Shown here in pieces: positions 31,981-41,329 of a stretch of 64,000 nucleotides of DNA (positions are counted from its first letter, which is position 1; the number at the start of each line of letters is the position of its first letter). The notes under the pieces are model-generated. The model worked only from the letters and a program-made list of their open reading frames with translations. It had not been told where the DNA came from and searched no databases. The DNA is from Deltaproteobacteria bacterium (GTDB lineage: Bacteria > Myxococcota_A > Polyangia > Polyangiales > Houyiibacteriaceae): contig JAEPMI010000010.1 in NCBI GenBank assembly GCA_017644045.1, positions 62,001 through 126,000 on the forward strand. Reading direction: 5' to 3'. Both the position numbers and the translations under genes were made by a program.

Positions 31981-34860
31981 ATGATCGGCCCTTCTTCGGC
32001 TTGCCGCCACTGCGGCTTCGTGAACCCTCGGGCGTGGCGCGCGTGCGCCAGCTGCGGCCGCAGCCTCGAAACGGCGGCGCACCGGACCGGACGGACGGTG
32101 GTGGGCGCCGGGGAAGCCACGGTGGTCAGCGCGTCACCGGAGTTCGACGCCCAGCAGGGCCACTTCGACCCCTCGGACACCCTGCCGGGCGAGAGCACCG
32201 ACGAGATCCTCGAGCAGGATCTCCTGGCGCCAGCCGAGGACGAGCCCCCCGGCGAGAGCCCACTGATCGGCCAGGCCGAGCCTGCCCAGGCCCTGCTCAC
32301 CGGGATCGAGCGCGCGTACACGCTGGGCAGCCCCACGCTGGTCGCCCTCGAAGGACCGCGCGGCAGCGGCAAGACCCGTCTGATGGTCTACGCCAGTGAG
32401 GTCGCCGCGCGCATCGACCCCCGCGTGAAGGTGCTCTACGGCGCCTGCCGCGAGGGCGGCGACGGCCCCTACGCGCCCTTCTCGCGCCTGCTGCTCGAGC
32501 GCTTCGGGGTCACGCCCTCGTCGTCGCCGAGCGCGGTCCGAGCGCAGATGTCGACCCAAGTGCGCTCGGCGCTCGGCACCGCCGACGCCATTCGCGTGAT
32601 GGAGACCACCCACCTGCTCGGGCACATCGCGGGGATCCCCTTCCCCCAGAGCCCGATCCTCTCGAGCATCGAGGGCTCCCCCGAGGAGCTCCATCGCCGG
32701 GCCACCGAAGCGCTCGCGCGACTCATCGAGGGTGAGGCGCAGTCGCGGCCGGTGCTGCTCCTGCTGGACGACGTCCACTACGCCGAGTCGGCGGCGTGGG
32801 ATCTCATCCGAGCGCTCACCAAGGTAGAGGGGCACGTCGCCATCGCCATGACCGGCGGCGAGCCGCTCCTCGAGAAGGCGGGCGAGCTCTCACCCGAGGG
32901 CGGCGTGGCGGTCGGACCGATCGCGCCGCTCTCCGAGGGCGACGTGCAGTCCATGCTCCACGTGCTCCTGCCCACCCTGACCAGCTCGCCGGAGCCGCTC
33001 GTCAGCGCCGTGACTCACCGGTCCAAGGGCAAGCCCGCCTCCGTGCGCGAGCTGACCTTTGCGCTCTGGGAGGCCGGGGTCTTCGTGCAATCCGAGCAGG
33101 GGCTCGAGGTCGACCTCTCCCGGCTCTCCGGCGACGATGAGCTCCCCATCTCGATGGAGGACGCCATTCGCGCCCGCCTCGCCCGCCTGGACGGGCTGGA
33201 GCGCGCGACGGTGGAACGCGCCGCGGTCGTCGGCGAGGTCTTCTGGGACGGCGCCGTGCTCGGGCAGATGCGGGGCGACCGCACGCCCCCGGGGGACGCG
33301 GCCGACCCGCTCTCCATCTGGCCGGACGACGAGGACCAGCAAGCCCTCGAAGGTGCGCTCGGTCGGCTCGCGGAGAAGGGTTTCGTCAGTGAGATGGAGC
33401 AGTCCGACATCCCCGGTGCACGCGAGTACGTGTTCGCGGTCGAGGGGACCCGAACGCTCGTCTACGACGGTCTGGACGAGAAGGACCGCGTGCGTCGGCA
33501 CGGCGCGGTCGCGCGCTGGCTCTCGTTGGTCGCCGAGGTGCGCCGCGAGGGCGTCGCGTCGATGATCGCGCCCCACCTGGAGCGCGCCGGCCAGAAGCCG
33601 CGCGCGGGCCGGGCATACCTGGAGGCTGCCCGCTATGAGCGGGAGCAGCTGCGCCCGGAGCGCGCCCTGCGCTACGTCGAGCAGGCCCTCGCGCTGATCG
33701 GCGAGCAAGACATCGTTCGTCGGGTCGAGGCCCTCCACGAGCACGGCTCGCTGCTCTCGACCTTCGGCCGCTACGACGAGGCGACGAACGTCTTCATCGA
33801 GATGCTCCAGCTCGCCTGGCGCACCGGCGCTCAGGGCAAGGGCGGCGCGGCGTTGAACCGCATCGCGCGAAACCACCGCGCCCGCGGCGAGGACCAGCGC
33901 GCCCGCACCCTACTGGACCGCGCGCTCCAGCTCTTCCGCAGCGCGAGCGACCTGCGCGGCGTGGCCGCGACCCTCGACGACCTCGCGCAGATCGAGGTCC
34001 TCCACGGCGAGGTGGAGGCCGCGATCGCCCACGGCTCGGAGGCGCTCGAGATCCGCCGAGCGCACGCCGACGAGCGCGGAGAGGCCGTCTCACTGAACAC
34101 CCTCGGGCAGCTCGAGCTCAAGCGGGGCGACCTCGACACCGCAGAGTCGTTCTTCCGAGCCGCCCTCGACATCCGGGAGCGTATCTCGGACGCGGAAGGC
34201 GCGCTGCAAACCCAGAACGCGCTCGGCGTGATCGCCTACGAGCGCGGCGACCGGAAGGGCGCCGTCGCGGCCTGGCGGGTGGCGCTCGAGCGGGCCCGCG
34301 AGCTCGCGGACCGCCGCTCCGAGTGCTTCCTCCTCAACAACGTCGGCGAGGCGCGCCTCGTCGATGGCGCCTACGACGAGGCCGAGGTCGCCCTCGAGCA
34401 GGCGCAGCGACTCGCCGTCGAGATCGGCGACCGCCGCGCGCTCGCGGACGTGCTGCGCAACCAGGCGGTGTTGGCCGTCCGGCGGATCGACGACGGCGCC
34501 AACGGGAAGCTCCAGGAGGCGATGGACGCCGCGACGGAGCTCGGGCTCCCGGACGCGGTCGCCTTCGTCCACCGGGCCTTCGGCGAGCACCGCGCGAAGA
34601 CGCTCTTCGACGCCGCCGGTCAGGTCGACAAGGCAGCGGAGGAGAGCTTCCTGACGAGCATCGACCTGTTCCGCGAGGCCGGCAACGAGCGCGAAGCCGC
34701 GCGCTCGCTCGTGGCGCTCGGCGCCCACCTGGTCGAGCGCGGCGACCAGGAGACCGCGCGCGAGCGGCTCCGCGAGGCGCGCGCGACCTTCCGCCACCTG
34801 GGACTCGTGGCCGAGGCGGACCGGGTCGACCAGACCCTCCAGCAAATCGGCGGCGGGTGA
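31981..34860 (+). CDS. AAA-type ATPase with N-terminal zinc ribbon and TPR C-terminal half
   Basis: 959 aa from the ATG at 31981; a TTG 36 bases earlier is less likely. Cys 8, 11, 22 and 25 form a zinc ribbon (CRHCGFVNPRAWRACASCG). An AAA_16-type domain follows: Walker A GPRGSGKT at 125-132, then LLLLDDVHYAESAAWDLI as Walker B. From about 540 to the end are tandem TPRs (AYLEAARYEREQLRPERAL, LLDRALQLFRSASDLRGV, ALDIRERISDAEGALQTQNA). The design resembles STAND-type signalling ATPases and the ATPase-TPR halves of large myxobacterial kinases, but no kinase, cyclase or DNA-binding domain is attached. It should be a cytoplasmic nucleotide-driven scaffold. Confidence 0.9.
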   Translation: MIGPSSACRHCGFVNPRAWRACASCGRSLETAAHRTGRTVVGAGEATVVSASPEFDAQQGHFDPSDTLPGESTDEILEQDLLAPAEDEPPGESPLIGQAEPAQALLTGIERAYTLGSPTLVALEGPRGSGKTRLMVYASEVAARIDPRVKVLYGACREGGDGPYAPFSRLLLERFGVTPSSSPSAVRAQMSTQVRSALGTADAIRVMETTHLLGHIAGIPFPQSPILSSIEGSPEELHRRATEALARLIEGEAQSRPVLLLLDDVHYAESAAWDLIRALTKVEGHVAIAMTGGEPLLEKAGELSPEGGVAVGPIAPLSEGDVQSMLHVLLPTLTSSPEPLVSAVTHRSKGKPASVRELTFALWEAGVFVQSEQGLEVDLSRLSGDDELPISMEDAIRARLARLDGLERATVERAAVVGEVFWDGAVLGQMRGDRTPPGDAADPLSIWPDDEDQQALEGALGRLAEKGFVSEMEQSDIPGAREYVFAVEGTRTLVYDGLDEKDRVRRHGAVARWLSLVAEVRREGVASMIAPHLERAGQKPRAGRAYLEAARYEREQLRPERALRYVEQALALIGEQDIVRRVEALHEHGSLLSTFGRYDEATNVFIEMLQLAWRTGAQGKGGAALNRIARNHRARGEDQRARTLLDRALQLFRSASDLRGVAATLDDLAQIEVLHGEVEAAIAHGSEALEIRRAHADERGEAVSLNTLGQLELKRGDLDTAESFFRAALDIRERISDAEGALQTQNALGVIAYERGDRKGAVAAWRVALERARELADRRSECFLLNNVGEARLVDGAYDEAEVALEQAQRLAVEIGDRRALADVLRNQAVLAVRRIDDGANGKLQEAMDAATELGLPDAVAFVHRAFGEHRAKTLFDAAGQVDKAAEESFLTSIDLFREAGNEREAARSLVALGAHLVERGDQETARERLREARATFRHLGLVAEADRVDQTLQQIGGG

Positions 34861-34902
34861 CGGGTGACCCGCGCGGCGCTGGCGCGGGGCTCAGCCCGGT
34901 TG

Positions 34903-34919
34903 AAGGGCGCTACGCGCCC
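34903..34919. other. Short perfect hairpin after the AAA-TPR gene
   Basis: AGGGCGC-TAC-GCGCCCT, 7 bp with a 3-nt loop, 42 bases after the stop. No T tract follows. It could be a weak terminator or a REP-like element. Confidence 0.4.
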
Positions 34920-34991
34920 TGAGCACGCCCCCTGCGGTCGTCCCCTCACGCTCGAGAATACTTCGGCATTTCCTCGGTTCGCGGACACCCC

Positions 34992-36710
34992 ATGGAACCC
35001 ACCCAGACCACGGATCTCCCGTCAACCGGTCTGAGCCCCGCGCTGGTCGCCATCGCGCTCGGTGCCGGGGGCGTGACCATCGCGGTCGGCTGGCACGCGC
35101 ACGGTGAGGTCCGTGCGGACCTCGCGACCGAGCGGGATCTGCATGGAGAGGACTTCGTCGGCTCCAGCGTCTGCCGGCGCTGCCACGAGGATCACCACGA
35201 GAGCTGGGCTCGGACCCACCATCGGCGAATGACGCAGGCGGTGAGCGAAGAAGCGGTCGTCGGCGCCTTCGACGGGAGCGAGCTCGAGTACCGCGGGTGG
35301 ACGGCCACCATGGCGCGCGATGGCGACGACTTCGTGGTCTCGGTCGCCGACGCCAACGGATCACCGGTGACGCGCGACCGAGTGGCGATGACCATCGGCT
35401 CACGGCGCATTCAGCAGTACGTCGCGGAGCGCGACGGGGTCTTCGTGCGCCTGCCGGTCGCTTGGCACATCGAGGAAGGCCGCTGGATGCACATGAACGG
35501 CGCGTTCCTCACGCCCGACCCGACCGAGGGGGCCGACTTCGAGCGGCACGTCACGCGCTGGAACGACAACTGCGTCTTCTGCCACAACGTCGGTCCCAAC
35601 CCGGGCCTGCGCGACGGGCCGGACGGCCCCCGCTTCGAGACCGAGGTGGCCGAGCTCGGGATCGCCTGCGAGGCGTGTCATGGGCCGGGCGCCGAGCACG
35701 TGTCGAACAACCGGAACCCGATCCGCCGCTACGCGCTGCACCTGGGCGACGACCGGGACCCGACCGTCGTGAATCCCGACCGGCTCGACGCGAATCGCAG
35801 CGCCGACGTGTGCGGCCGCTGTCATGGGCAGCGCAAGACCGCAGACGTCCGCCCCTTCCTCCGGCGAGGCGACCCCTTCGTGCCCGGCGACGACCTCGCT
35901 CGGTTCTCCGAGCCGCTCTGGCGCGACACGGAGCTGAACGGCGAGGCGATCTTCGCGGCCCGTTTCTGGCCCAGCGGCACGCCGAGGCTGACGGCCTACG
36001 AGTATCAGGGCTGGCTGCAGTCGCCGTGCACCCAGGAGGGCGAGCTGAGCTGCACCACCTGCCACGGGATGCACGGTGCCGATCCCGAGGGCCAGGTGCG
36101 CGAGTCTGCCATTCACGAGGGCCGGCTGGGCGACGGTGCGTGCATCGACTGCCACGAGGGACCCGGGACCGACGATCACGGGGCCCACGACTTCGCGGTC
36201 GCGTGCGTGGACTGCCACATGCCCCGGGTGGTCTATGGCGTGGTCGCGGCGCACCGGAGCCACCGCGTCTCGGAGCCGGCCGTTCGGGACACACAGGGGC
36301 GCGCGCCGGTCCACGGCGAGCCGAACGCCTGCCTCCTCTGCCACCTCGACTGGGGCGAGGACTGGGGAGAGCGCGCGCTCTTCGGCGGCGACCCCGTCGA
36401 ACGAGCCGTGGTCGCCGCGGCCTGGGGCCGAAGCTCGGCGGTCGACGAAGCGACCGCGCGCGGGCATCTACTGGAGGCGATGGCCTCCGATCCCTACCCC
36501 GCAGTTCGCCGGATCGCGTTCCGTGCCCTGCGCGCCCGTATCGACGACGCGCCCGCATGGATCACGTTCGATCCCACGGGTGGTGAGCGGGAACGACGTG
36601 CCCAGGTGGCGGCGCTGGCCGCCGAGACCGAGCACGTCCCGGTGGATGCCGAGCGCGTGGGGGCGCTGCGCGCGAACGCCGAGACCCTGGCGATCGAGAT
36701 CGGCGAATGA
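34992..36710 (+). CDS. Octahaem cytochrome c, c554-like, membrane-anchored, with HEAT-like tail
   Basis: 572 aa with eight CxxCH haem sites: CRRCH (61-65), CVFCH, CEACH, CGRCH, CTTCH, CIDCH, CVDCH and CLLCH. An uncleaved N-terminal helix (LVAIALGAGGVTIAVGW) anchors it facing the periplasm. The first haem region, FVGSSVCRRCHEDHHESWARTHHRRM, has the spacing of the cytochrome c554/c-prime family. Residues after about 485 (DEATARGHLLEAMASDPYP, AVRRIAFRALRARI) look like a HEAT-type repeat, a common appendage in this family. It should carry electrons to or from an unknown periplasmic partner. No terminal reductase is next to it. The stop overlaps the small membrane-protein gene (ATGA). Confidence 0.93.
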   Translation: MEPTQTTDLPSTGLSPALVAIALGAGGVTIAVGWHAHGEVRADLATERDLHGEDFVGSSVCRRCHEDHHESWARTHHRRMTQAVSEEAVVGAFDGSELEYRGWTATMARDGDDFVVSVADANGSPVTRDRVAMTIGSRRIQQYVAERDGVFVRLPVAWHIEEGRWMHMNGAFLTPDPTEGADFERHVTRWNDNCVFCHNVGPNPGLRDGPDGPRFETEVAELGIACEACHGPGAEHVSNNRNPIRRYALHLGDDRDPTVVNPDRLDANRSADVCGRCHGQRKTADVRPFLRRGDPFVPGDDLARFSEPLWRDTELNGEAIFAARFWPSGTPRLTAYEYQGWLQSPCTQEGELSCTTCHGMHGADPEGQVRESAIHEGRLGDGACIDCHEGPGTDDHGAHDFAVACVDCHMPRVVYGVVAAHRSHRVSEPAVRDTQGRAPVHGEPNACLLCHLDWGEDWGERALFGGDPVERAVVAAAWGRSSAVDEATARGHLLEAMASDPYPAVRRIAFRALRARIDDAPAWITFDPTGGERERRAQVAALAAETEHVPVDAERVGALRANAETLAIEIGE

Positions 36711-37129
36711 GCGAGGCCGAAGACATCGAGCAACGCGAGGTGCGGGCGTCACTGCGGCTCGGCTGGAGCTGGCTCCTGCTCGGAGCGTGCGCCGGGGTCG
36801 TCCTCGAGACCCTCCATGGCTTCAAGATCGGGCCCTATCTCGACGACGAGCTCACCCGTCTGCTGCTGACCCTGGCGCACGCCCACGCCGTCGGACTGGC
36901 CCTGGTGGTGCTCGTCTACGCGGTCGCGGGTGCGCCCCTGATGGCGCGGCGCTGGCCGGGCCACCTGCTGCGCGCCTCGTCGCTTCTCGTGCCGCTCGGC
37001 TTCGGCCTCGGCGCGATCGGCCACCCGGAGGGTGACCCTTCGCTGCCGATCCTGCTGGTGCCCGTCGGAGCCTTGCTCCTGCTGGTCGGCCTCACCGCGA
37101 TCGCCCACGCGGCCTTCCGGTCGACCTAG
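36707..37129 (+). CDS. Small four-helix membrane protein coupled to the cytochrome
   Basis: 140 aa with four hydrophobic helices (LGWSWLLLGACAGVVLETL, HAHAVGLALVVLVYAVAGA, ASSLLVPLGFGLGAIG, LPILLVPVGALLLLVGLTAIAH). His residues lie in the first, second and fourth helical regions, and might bind haem or quinone, but this is speculation. The four-base overlap with the octahaem cytochrome gene suggests it is that protein's membrane partner. Family not recognised. Confidence 0.8.
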   Translation: MSEAEDIEQREVRASLRLGWSWLLLGACAGVVLETLHGFKIGPYLDDELTRLLLTLAHAHAVGLALVVLVYAVAGAPLMARRWPGHLLRASSLLVPLGFGLGAIGHPEGDPSLPILLVPVGALLLLVGLTAIAHAAFRST

Positions 37130-37211
37130 ACCCGCTCGCCAGAGGTTCTGACCGGTTGATCGCGGCCCTCGACGCCGATCTCGCCCGTCGAGCTCCTTGA
37201 ATAGGCTACGG

Positions 37212-37847
37212 CTAGCGTCGCGTCGCGCGGAGGCGGTGGATGGGGAGTCCGTCCTCGACGGCACGGGCCTCGCGGTTCGAGACCGAGCCGTAGGGGTTGT
37301 GGTCGAGCCGCTCGCCGACGAAGGCCTCGTGCTCGCTCACCAGCGACTCGTAGAGCGCCATCCGGTCCTCGACGTCCGTCTGAACGAAGAGCACGCCGCC
37401 GGGCTCGATGAGCCGCGCGAGGTCGTCGAGCACCGAAGACTGGAGCACCAGCCGGCTCCGATGGCGCTTCTTCCACCAAGGATCGGGGAAGTGGAGGAAG
37501 ACCTTCGAGAGGCAGGCCTCGGGGCCACTCCGGGTGAGGATCTCGCGGATGTCCCCGGCGAACGCCCGCACGTTGGTGAGCCCGAGCCGCTGACAGCGCG
37601 CTTCGACCTTGTAGGACCACTTCGACTTGATCTCGACCCCCACCAGCCGCGCCTCGGGCGCCGCGTCATGGCGGGCGAAGAGCGAGGCACCGCGGCCGAA
37701 GCCCACGTCGAGCTCGAGCGGACCGTCTCCCGGAACCAGCGTGGTCAGGTCGAGCGGCCCCTCCGGCAGCCGGGGGGTCACGGTCTCGTACCGGCGCCGC
37801 CCGTTGTTCGGGTCGACCGGGACCTCGTCGAGCGGGGGCCTCTCCAT
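37212..37847 (-). CDS. trmB: tRNA (guanine-N7-)-methyltransferase
   Basis: 211 aa from the ATG at 37847; the frame continues upstream but only with Arg/Ala-rich sequence. It has the TrmB Rossmann fold: PLELDVGFGRGASLF (SAM motif I), RLVGVEIKSKW, the N-x-R segment LTNVRAFAGDIRE, and the hallmark HFPDPWWKKRHRSRLV that binds tRNA. It methylates G46 of tRNA variable loops using SAM. The C-terminal part (NPYGSVSNREARAVEDGLPI) is the usual T-x-x-E/REA-type end. Single gene, divergent from the large fusion gene. Confidence 0.94.
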   Translation of the reverse strand: MERPPLDEVPVDPNNGRRRYETVTPRLPEGPLDLTTLVPGDGPLELDVGFGRGASLFARHDAAPEARLVGVEIKSKWSYKVEARCQRLGLTNVRAFAGDIREILTRSGPEACLSKVFLHFPDPWWKKRHRSRLVLQSSVLDDLARLIEPGGVLFVQTDVEDRMALYESLVSEHEAFVGERLDHNPYGSVSNREARAVEDGLPIHRLRATRR

Positions 37848-37933
37848 CGCGAGCCCGTTTGGCACGCCCTCCGCAGCCACGCCAGCCCCGCGCCTTTGAA
37901 CCGGCACCGCAAAGGGACTACCGTCCGCGCGCC

Positions 37934-40900
37934 GTGCTCGTGGAACGACTCCGGATGGCCACTCTCTACGTGGCGCTGTTCAGCTCGGGCGCTGCCGCGC
38001 TGATCTACCAGTCCACCTGGGGGCGGATGCTCCAGCGGGTCTTCGGCGTCAGCGACTACGCGATCGCCACGGTGCTGGCGACGTTCTTCCTCGGTCTCGG
38101 GCTCGGCTCGGCGCTCGGAGGACGCTTCGGTGACCGCGTGAAGCGCCCGGCGCGCATCTACGCGTTGCTCGAGGTGGGTGTCGCGCTCTGGGCCCTCGCC
38201 TCGCTCTGGCTCGTTCCGCGGGTCCACTCGATCTACTCGGGCCTCGGCGCGGAGGGGACCAGCCTCACGGTGGTCCGCTTCCTCCTGGCGGTGCTGATCC
38301 TGCTGCCGCCCACGATGCTGATGGGCGCGACGTTGCCGATGATGATCTCGGCGGCCGCGCGGCGCGGCATCGTCTGGGAGCGGTCGGCCACCTGGCTCTA
38401 CGCCGTCAACACCTTCGGCGCAGTCCTCGGGGCTGGTGTGACCGGGCTCTACCTCGTGCCCGTCCATGGGGCGCGCGCCTCGATCGTGGTCGCCGCCGGC
38501 GCCAGCCTCTTCGCCGCGCTCATCGTCTTCCTCGCCTGGCGCAAGACCACGCTGGTGGACGATCCGATCGTCGAGCCCGAAGAAGCGAGCACGGACGAGC
38601 CCGCGCTGCCCACGGCGGTTCGGACCGCAGCGCTGCTCGCGGCGGGCGCCGGCTTCGCGTCGCTCGCCGGCGAGGTCCTCTGGACCCGCGTCCTGCGCAT
38701 GGTCGTCCAGGGCACCACGCAGGCGTTCGCGGCCATGCTGGTGAACTTCCTGATCGGCATCGCGCTGGGCTCGCTCATCGCCAACCGATTGGCGCGCCGC
38801 TTCGACGCCCGCTGGCTCTTCGCGGGCACCCAGCTCCTGCTCTCGGCGCTCACGCTCGGGTCCATCTGGACCGCGACCCAGACGCCGCGGCTGGTGATGC
38901 TGATCCACGAGTCGACGCTCGTGGTCCCGCACGAGTGGAGCGTCTTGCTCGCTGCGAGCGCGGTGCTCCTCTTCCCGATCGCGCTCACGCTGGGCACCTC
39001 CATCCCGCTCGCGTGGCGCATCGCCGGCGGCCACGGAGGCGAGGCCGCCGACCACGGCGGCAAGGTGCTCGCGGCCAACACCCTCGGCGGCCTGGTCGGC
39101 TCGCTGGTGGCCGGTTTCGTCCTCGTGCCGCTGCTCCAGGTCGAGCCCACCGAGGAGATGCGGGCGATCGGCCAGGGCTTCGCCGAAGGCACCAGCGGCG
39201 TCGAGCGCGCGCTCGTGGTGGTCGCCGCGGTCCACGCGCTCATGGCGGCGGCCGCCGGGCTCGCGGCCACCCACCGGTCGCCGCTGGTGGTGCGGCTCTT
39301 GACCGCGCTGGTGCCGGTGAGCGTGCTCTCGATGATGCTCTGGGGCCGACCGACGCTGCACCTGCCCTACCTGCTCGACTCCTGGTACGACCCGACCACC
39401 GCGCTGGTCCAGGGGCCGGACGACACCTGGAACGAGGGCGTCCGAGTGCTCGAGGAGGGGCGGAACACGACCGTGACCGTCATCGACCGGGGCGAGTCGC
39501 TGCGGCTCTTCAACGACGGCCGGCCCGAGTCGGGAATCGGCGGCTCCGATCCCGGCTTCGGGGAGGAGCTGGTCGTGCTCGGCTCGCTGCCGACCCTCTA
39601 CGCGGCCGAGCCCGAGCGCGCGATGATCGTCGGACTGGGCGGCGCTCACTCGACCGCCGTCGCCCTCGGCGGGCCCTACGAGCAGGTCGACGTGGTCGAG
39701 CTCGAGCACGCCATCGTGAACGCCGCGCGCTTCCTCTACACGGACACCGAGCGCGACTTCCCGCTCGACGACCCGCGAGCGAACCTGATCATCGACGATG
39801 CCCGCGCGCAGCTCGTGCTCGCCGAGCCAGGCACCTACGATGCGGTGATCAGCCAGCCTTCGCATCCTTGGCTCGCCGGCTCCAGCGCGCTCTACACCGT
39901 GGAGTTCTTCCAGGAGGTGCAGCGCGCGCTCGACGACGGCGGCGTGCTCTCGCTCTGGTCGAACCTCTTCCGGATCGAGGTGCAGCACCTGCGCCGGATC
40001 GTAGCGACGCTCCTCGAGGTCTTCGACGACGTCCATGCCTACGTCGCCGAGGACTCGAGCTTCATCCTGGTCGCCGGCGATGGCGACTTCTCCCTCGGTC
40101 AGCGCTACGCCGAGCGGGTCGCGAGCGAGGGGCTGCGTCCCTACCTGCGCCCCTTCGCCATGGACGACCTCGCCGACTACGCGTCGGTCATGGAGCTCGA
40201 CACCGCCGGAGCCCGCGCGTTCGCCGCGGGCTCCGAGCCGCTGGTGGACGACAAGCCCGCGCTCGAGTTCGAGCTGGCGAAGCTGGAGCACTTCTCGGGG
40301 CTCGAGCTCAGCCAGCTCGACTGGGCGTTCCGCGACGTCCCGTGGATCAGCGCCGAGACCTTCGCGGGGATCCCGGAGGAGCTCCGCGCCGATCTGCTCC
40401 TGCAGCGCATCGGTTGGGTCGGCCTGCGTTGGCACCAGCTCGAGCGGCTGCGCGAGCAGCTCCCGGAGTACGAGCTCGACGAGAAGGAGCGCGCGCTGAT
40501 CGAAGGGGCGCTCGCCGAACAGATCGGCGATGTCGGCGGCGCGATCGAGGGCTACGAGGACGCGTTGCCCGACCCACGAGCGCACTTCCGTTTGAGTCTC
40601 CTGCTCGACGAAGAGCGGCTCTGGGATCGGCAGCTCCGGCTCGGTCGCGAGCAAGCCGACGGCTACCACTCCGCCCGCCGGCTGCTCCGCGCCGCGCTCG
40701 CCAGACCGAGCGGTGCGGCGACCGCGCTCGCGGTCGCGGAAGCGACGAACGACGGCAGCGACGTACCGCTCCGCGAGGTGCTGAAGGCCGTTCTCGCGGA
40801 CGACTGCGCCGCGGTCATGGAGGCCGTGGAGCGCTACCCGCTCGCGCTCGACGACGAGCTGGGCGCCCGGCACGCGATGCGCTGCGCCTTCGCGACCGGC

Positions 40901-41218
40901 GATCGAGGCCCGGAGATCGCCGCGCGCTGGGATCGAGTCCGGCGAGCCGTGGCGAAGGAGAACCGCGACCTCGGGCAGGAGGCGCTCAACGAGCGCAACC
41001 ATGGCCTGGCGATGCGGTATTTCCGGCGCGCGCTGATGGCCAACGAAGCCGATGCCCGCTCCGCGACCAGCCTCTCCCAGCTCCTGAGCGACCTGGAACG
41101 CCACGACGACGCGGCCGAGGTGCTGCGCTCGGCCCACCGGGCCGCCCGAGGCCTCACGGACCTGGTGGAGTCGATCGAGAGCCAGGCGACCGCCCTGGGC
41201 GTCGATCTGGTGCACTGA
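37934..41218 (+). CDS. Polytopic membrane protein fused to a spermidine-synthase-like fold and a TPR-like tail
   Basis: About 1094 aa; start uncertain (GTG at 37934 or 37940, ATG at 37955). Residues 1-480 hold roughly twelve membrane helices starting with LYVALFSSGAAALIYQSTWGR, the signature of fused MFS/spermidine synthases. The cytosolic fold at about 490-750 has GLGGAHSTAVAL, DVVELEHAIVNAARF and IIDDARAQLVLAEPGTYDAV, like the SAM-type fold of SpeE. The catalytic D-S-x-D-P region reads ISQPSHPW, so aminopropyl transfer is unlikely. The last 250 residues are helical (ALNERNHGLAMRYFRRALMA), TPR-like. A membrane transporter or sensor with a degenerate synthase domain seems likely. Confidence 0.85.
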   Translation: MLVERLRMATLYVALFSSGAAALIYQSTWGRMLQRVFGVSDYAIATVLATFFLGLGLGSALGGRFGDRVKRPARIYALLEVGVALWALASLWLVPRVHSIYSGLGAEGTSLTVVRFLLAVLILLPPTMLMGATLPMMISAAARRGIVWERSATWLYAVNTFGAVLGAGVTGLYLVPVHGARASIVVAAGASLFAALIVFLAWRKTTLVDDPIVEPEEASTDEPALPTAVRTAALLAAGAGFASLAGEVLWTRVLRMVVQGTTQAFAAMLVNFLIGIALGSLIANRLARRFDARWLFAGTQLLLSALTLGSIWTATQTPRLVMLIHESTLVVPHEWSVLLAASAVLLFPIALTLGTSIPLAWRIAGGHGGEAADHGGKVLAANTLGGLVGSLVAGFVLVPLLQVEPTEEMRAIGQGFAEGTSGVERALVVVAAVHALMAAAAGLAATHRSPLVVRLLTALVPVSVLSMMLWGRPTLHLPYLLDSWYDPTTALVQGPDDTWNEGVRVLEEGRNTTVTVIDRGESLRLFNDGRPESGIGGSDPGFGEELVVLGSLPTLYAAEPERAMIVGLGGAHSTAVALGGPYEQVDVVELEHAIVNAARFLYTDTERDFPLDDPRANLIIDDARAQLVLAEPGTYDAVISQPSHPWLAGSSALYTVEFFQEVQRALDDGGVLSLWSNLFRIEVQHLRRIVATLLEVFDDVHAYVAEDSSFILVAGDGDFSLGQRYAERVASEGLRPYLRPFAMDDLADYASVMELDTAGARAFAAGSEPLVDDKPALEFELAKLEHFSGLELSQLDWAFRDVPWISAETFAGIPEELRADLLLQRIGWVGLRWHQLERLREQLPEYELDEKERALIEGALAEQIGDVGGAIEGYEDALPDPRAHFRLSLLLDEERLWDRQLRLGREQADGYHSARRLLRAALARPSGAATALAVAEATNDGSDVPLREVLKAVLADDCAAVMEAVERYPLALDDELGARHAMRCAFATGDRGPEIAARWDRVRRAVAKENRDLGQEALNERNHGLAMRYFRRALMANEADARSATSLSQLLSDLERHDDAAEVLRSAHRAARGLTDLVESIESQATALGVDLVH

Positions 41219-41265
41219 CCCCTGTTGGGGAGTCCGGCCGTCTGCACCAAAAACATGCATCGTTC

Positions 41266-41295
41266 TTGACCCTTACGGGCGCCCTGCGGTACCGA
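41266..41295 (+). promoter_or_regulatory. Candidate sigma70-type promoter of the receiver-protein gene
   Basis: TTGACC and TACCGA are separated by 18 bases, 34 bases before the GTG start. The -35 is good and the -10 weak. GGAGG at 41318-41322, 7 bases before the GTG, is one of the best ribosome binding sites in the window. Confidence 0.4.
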
Positions 41296-41329
41296 TGATC
41301 TCGCGTTTTCTGCGAATGGAGGCCATTCC

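Noticed and set aside
37778-41260. 1160-codon minus-strand frame opposite the transporter/synthase fusion
   Set aside because: It shows no domains or credible start, has shadow-type composition, and is fully explained by codon bias of the plus-strand gene.
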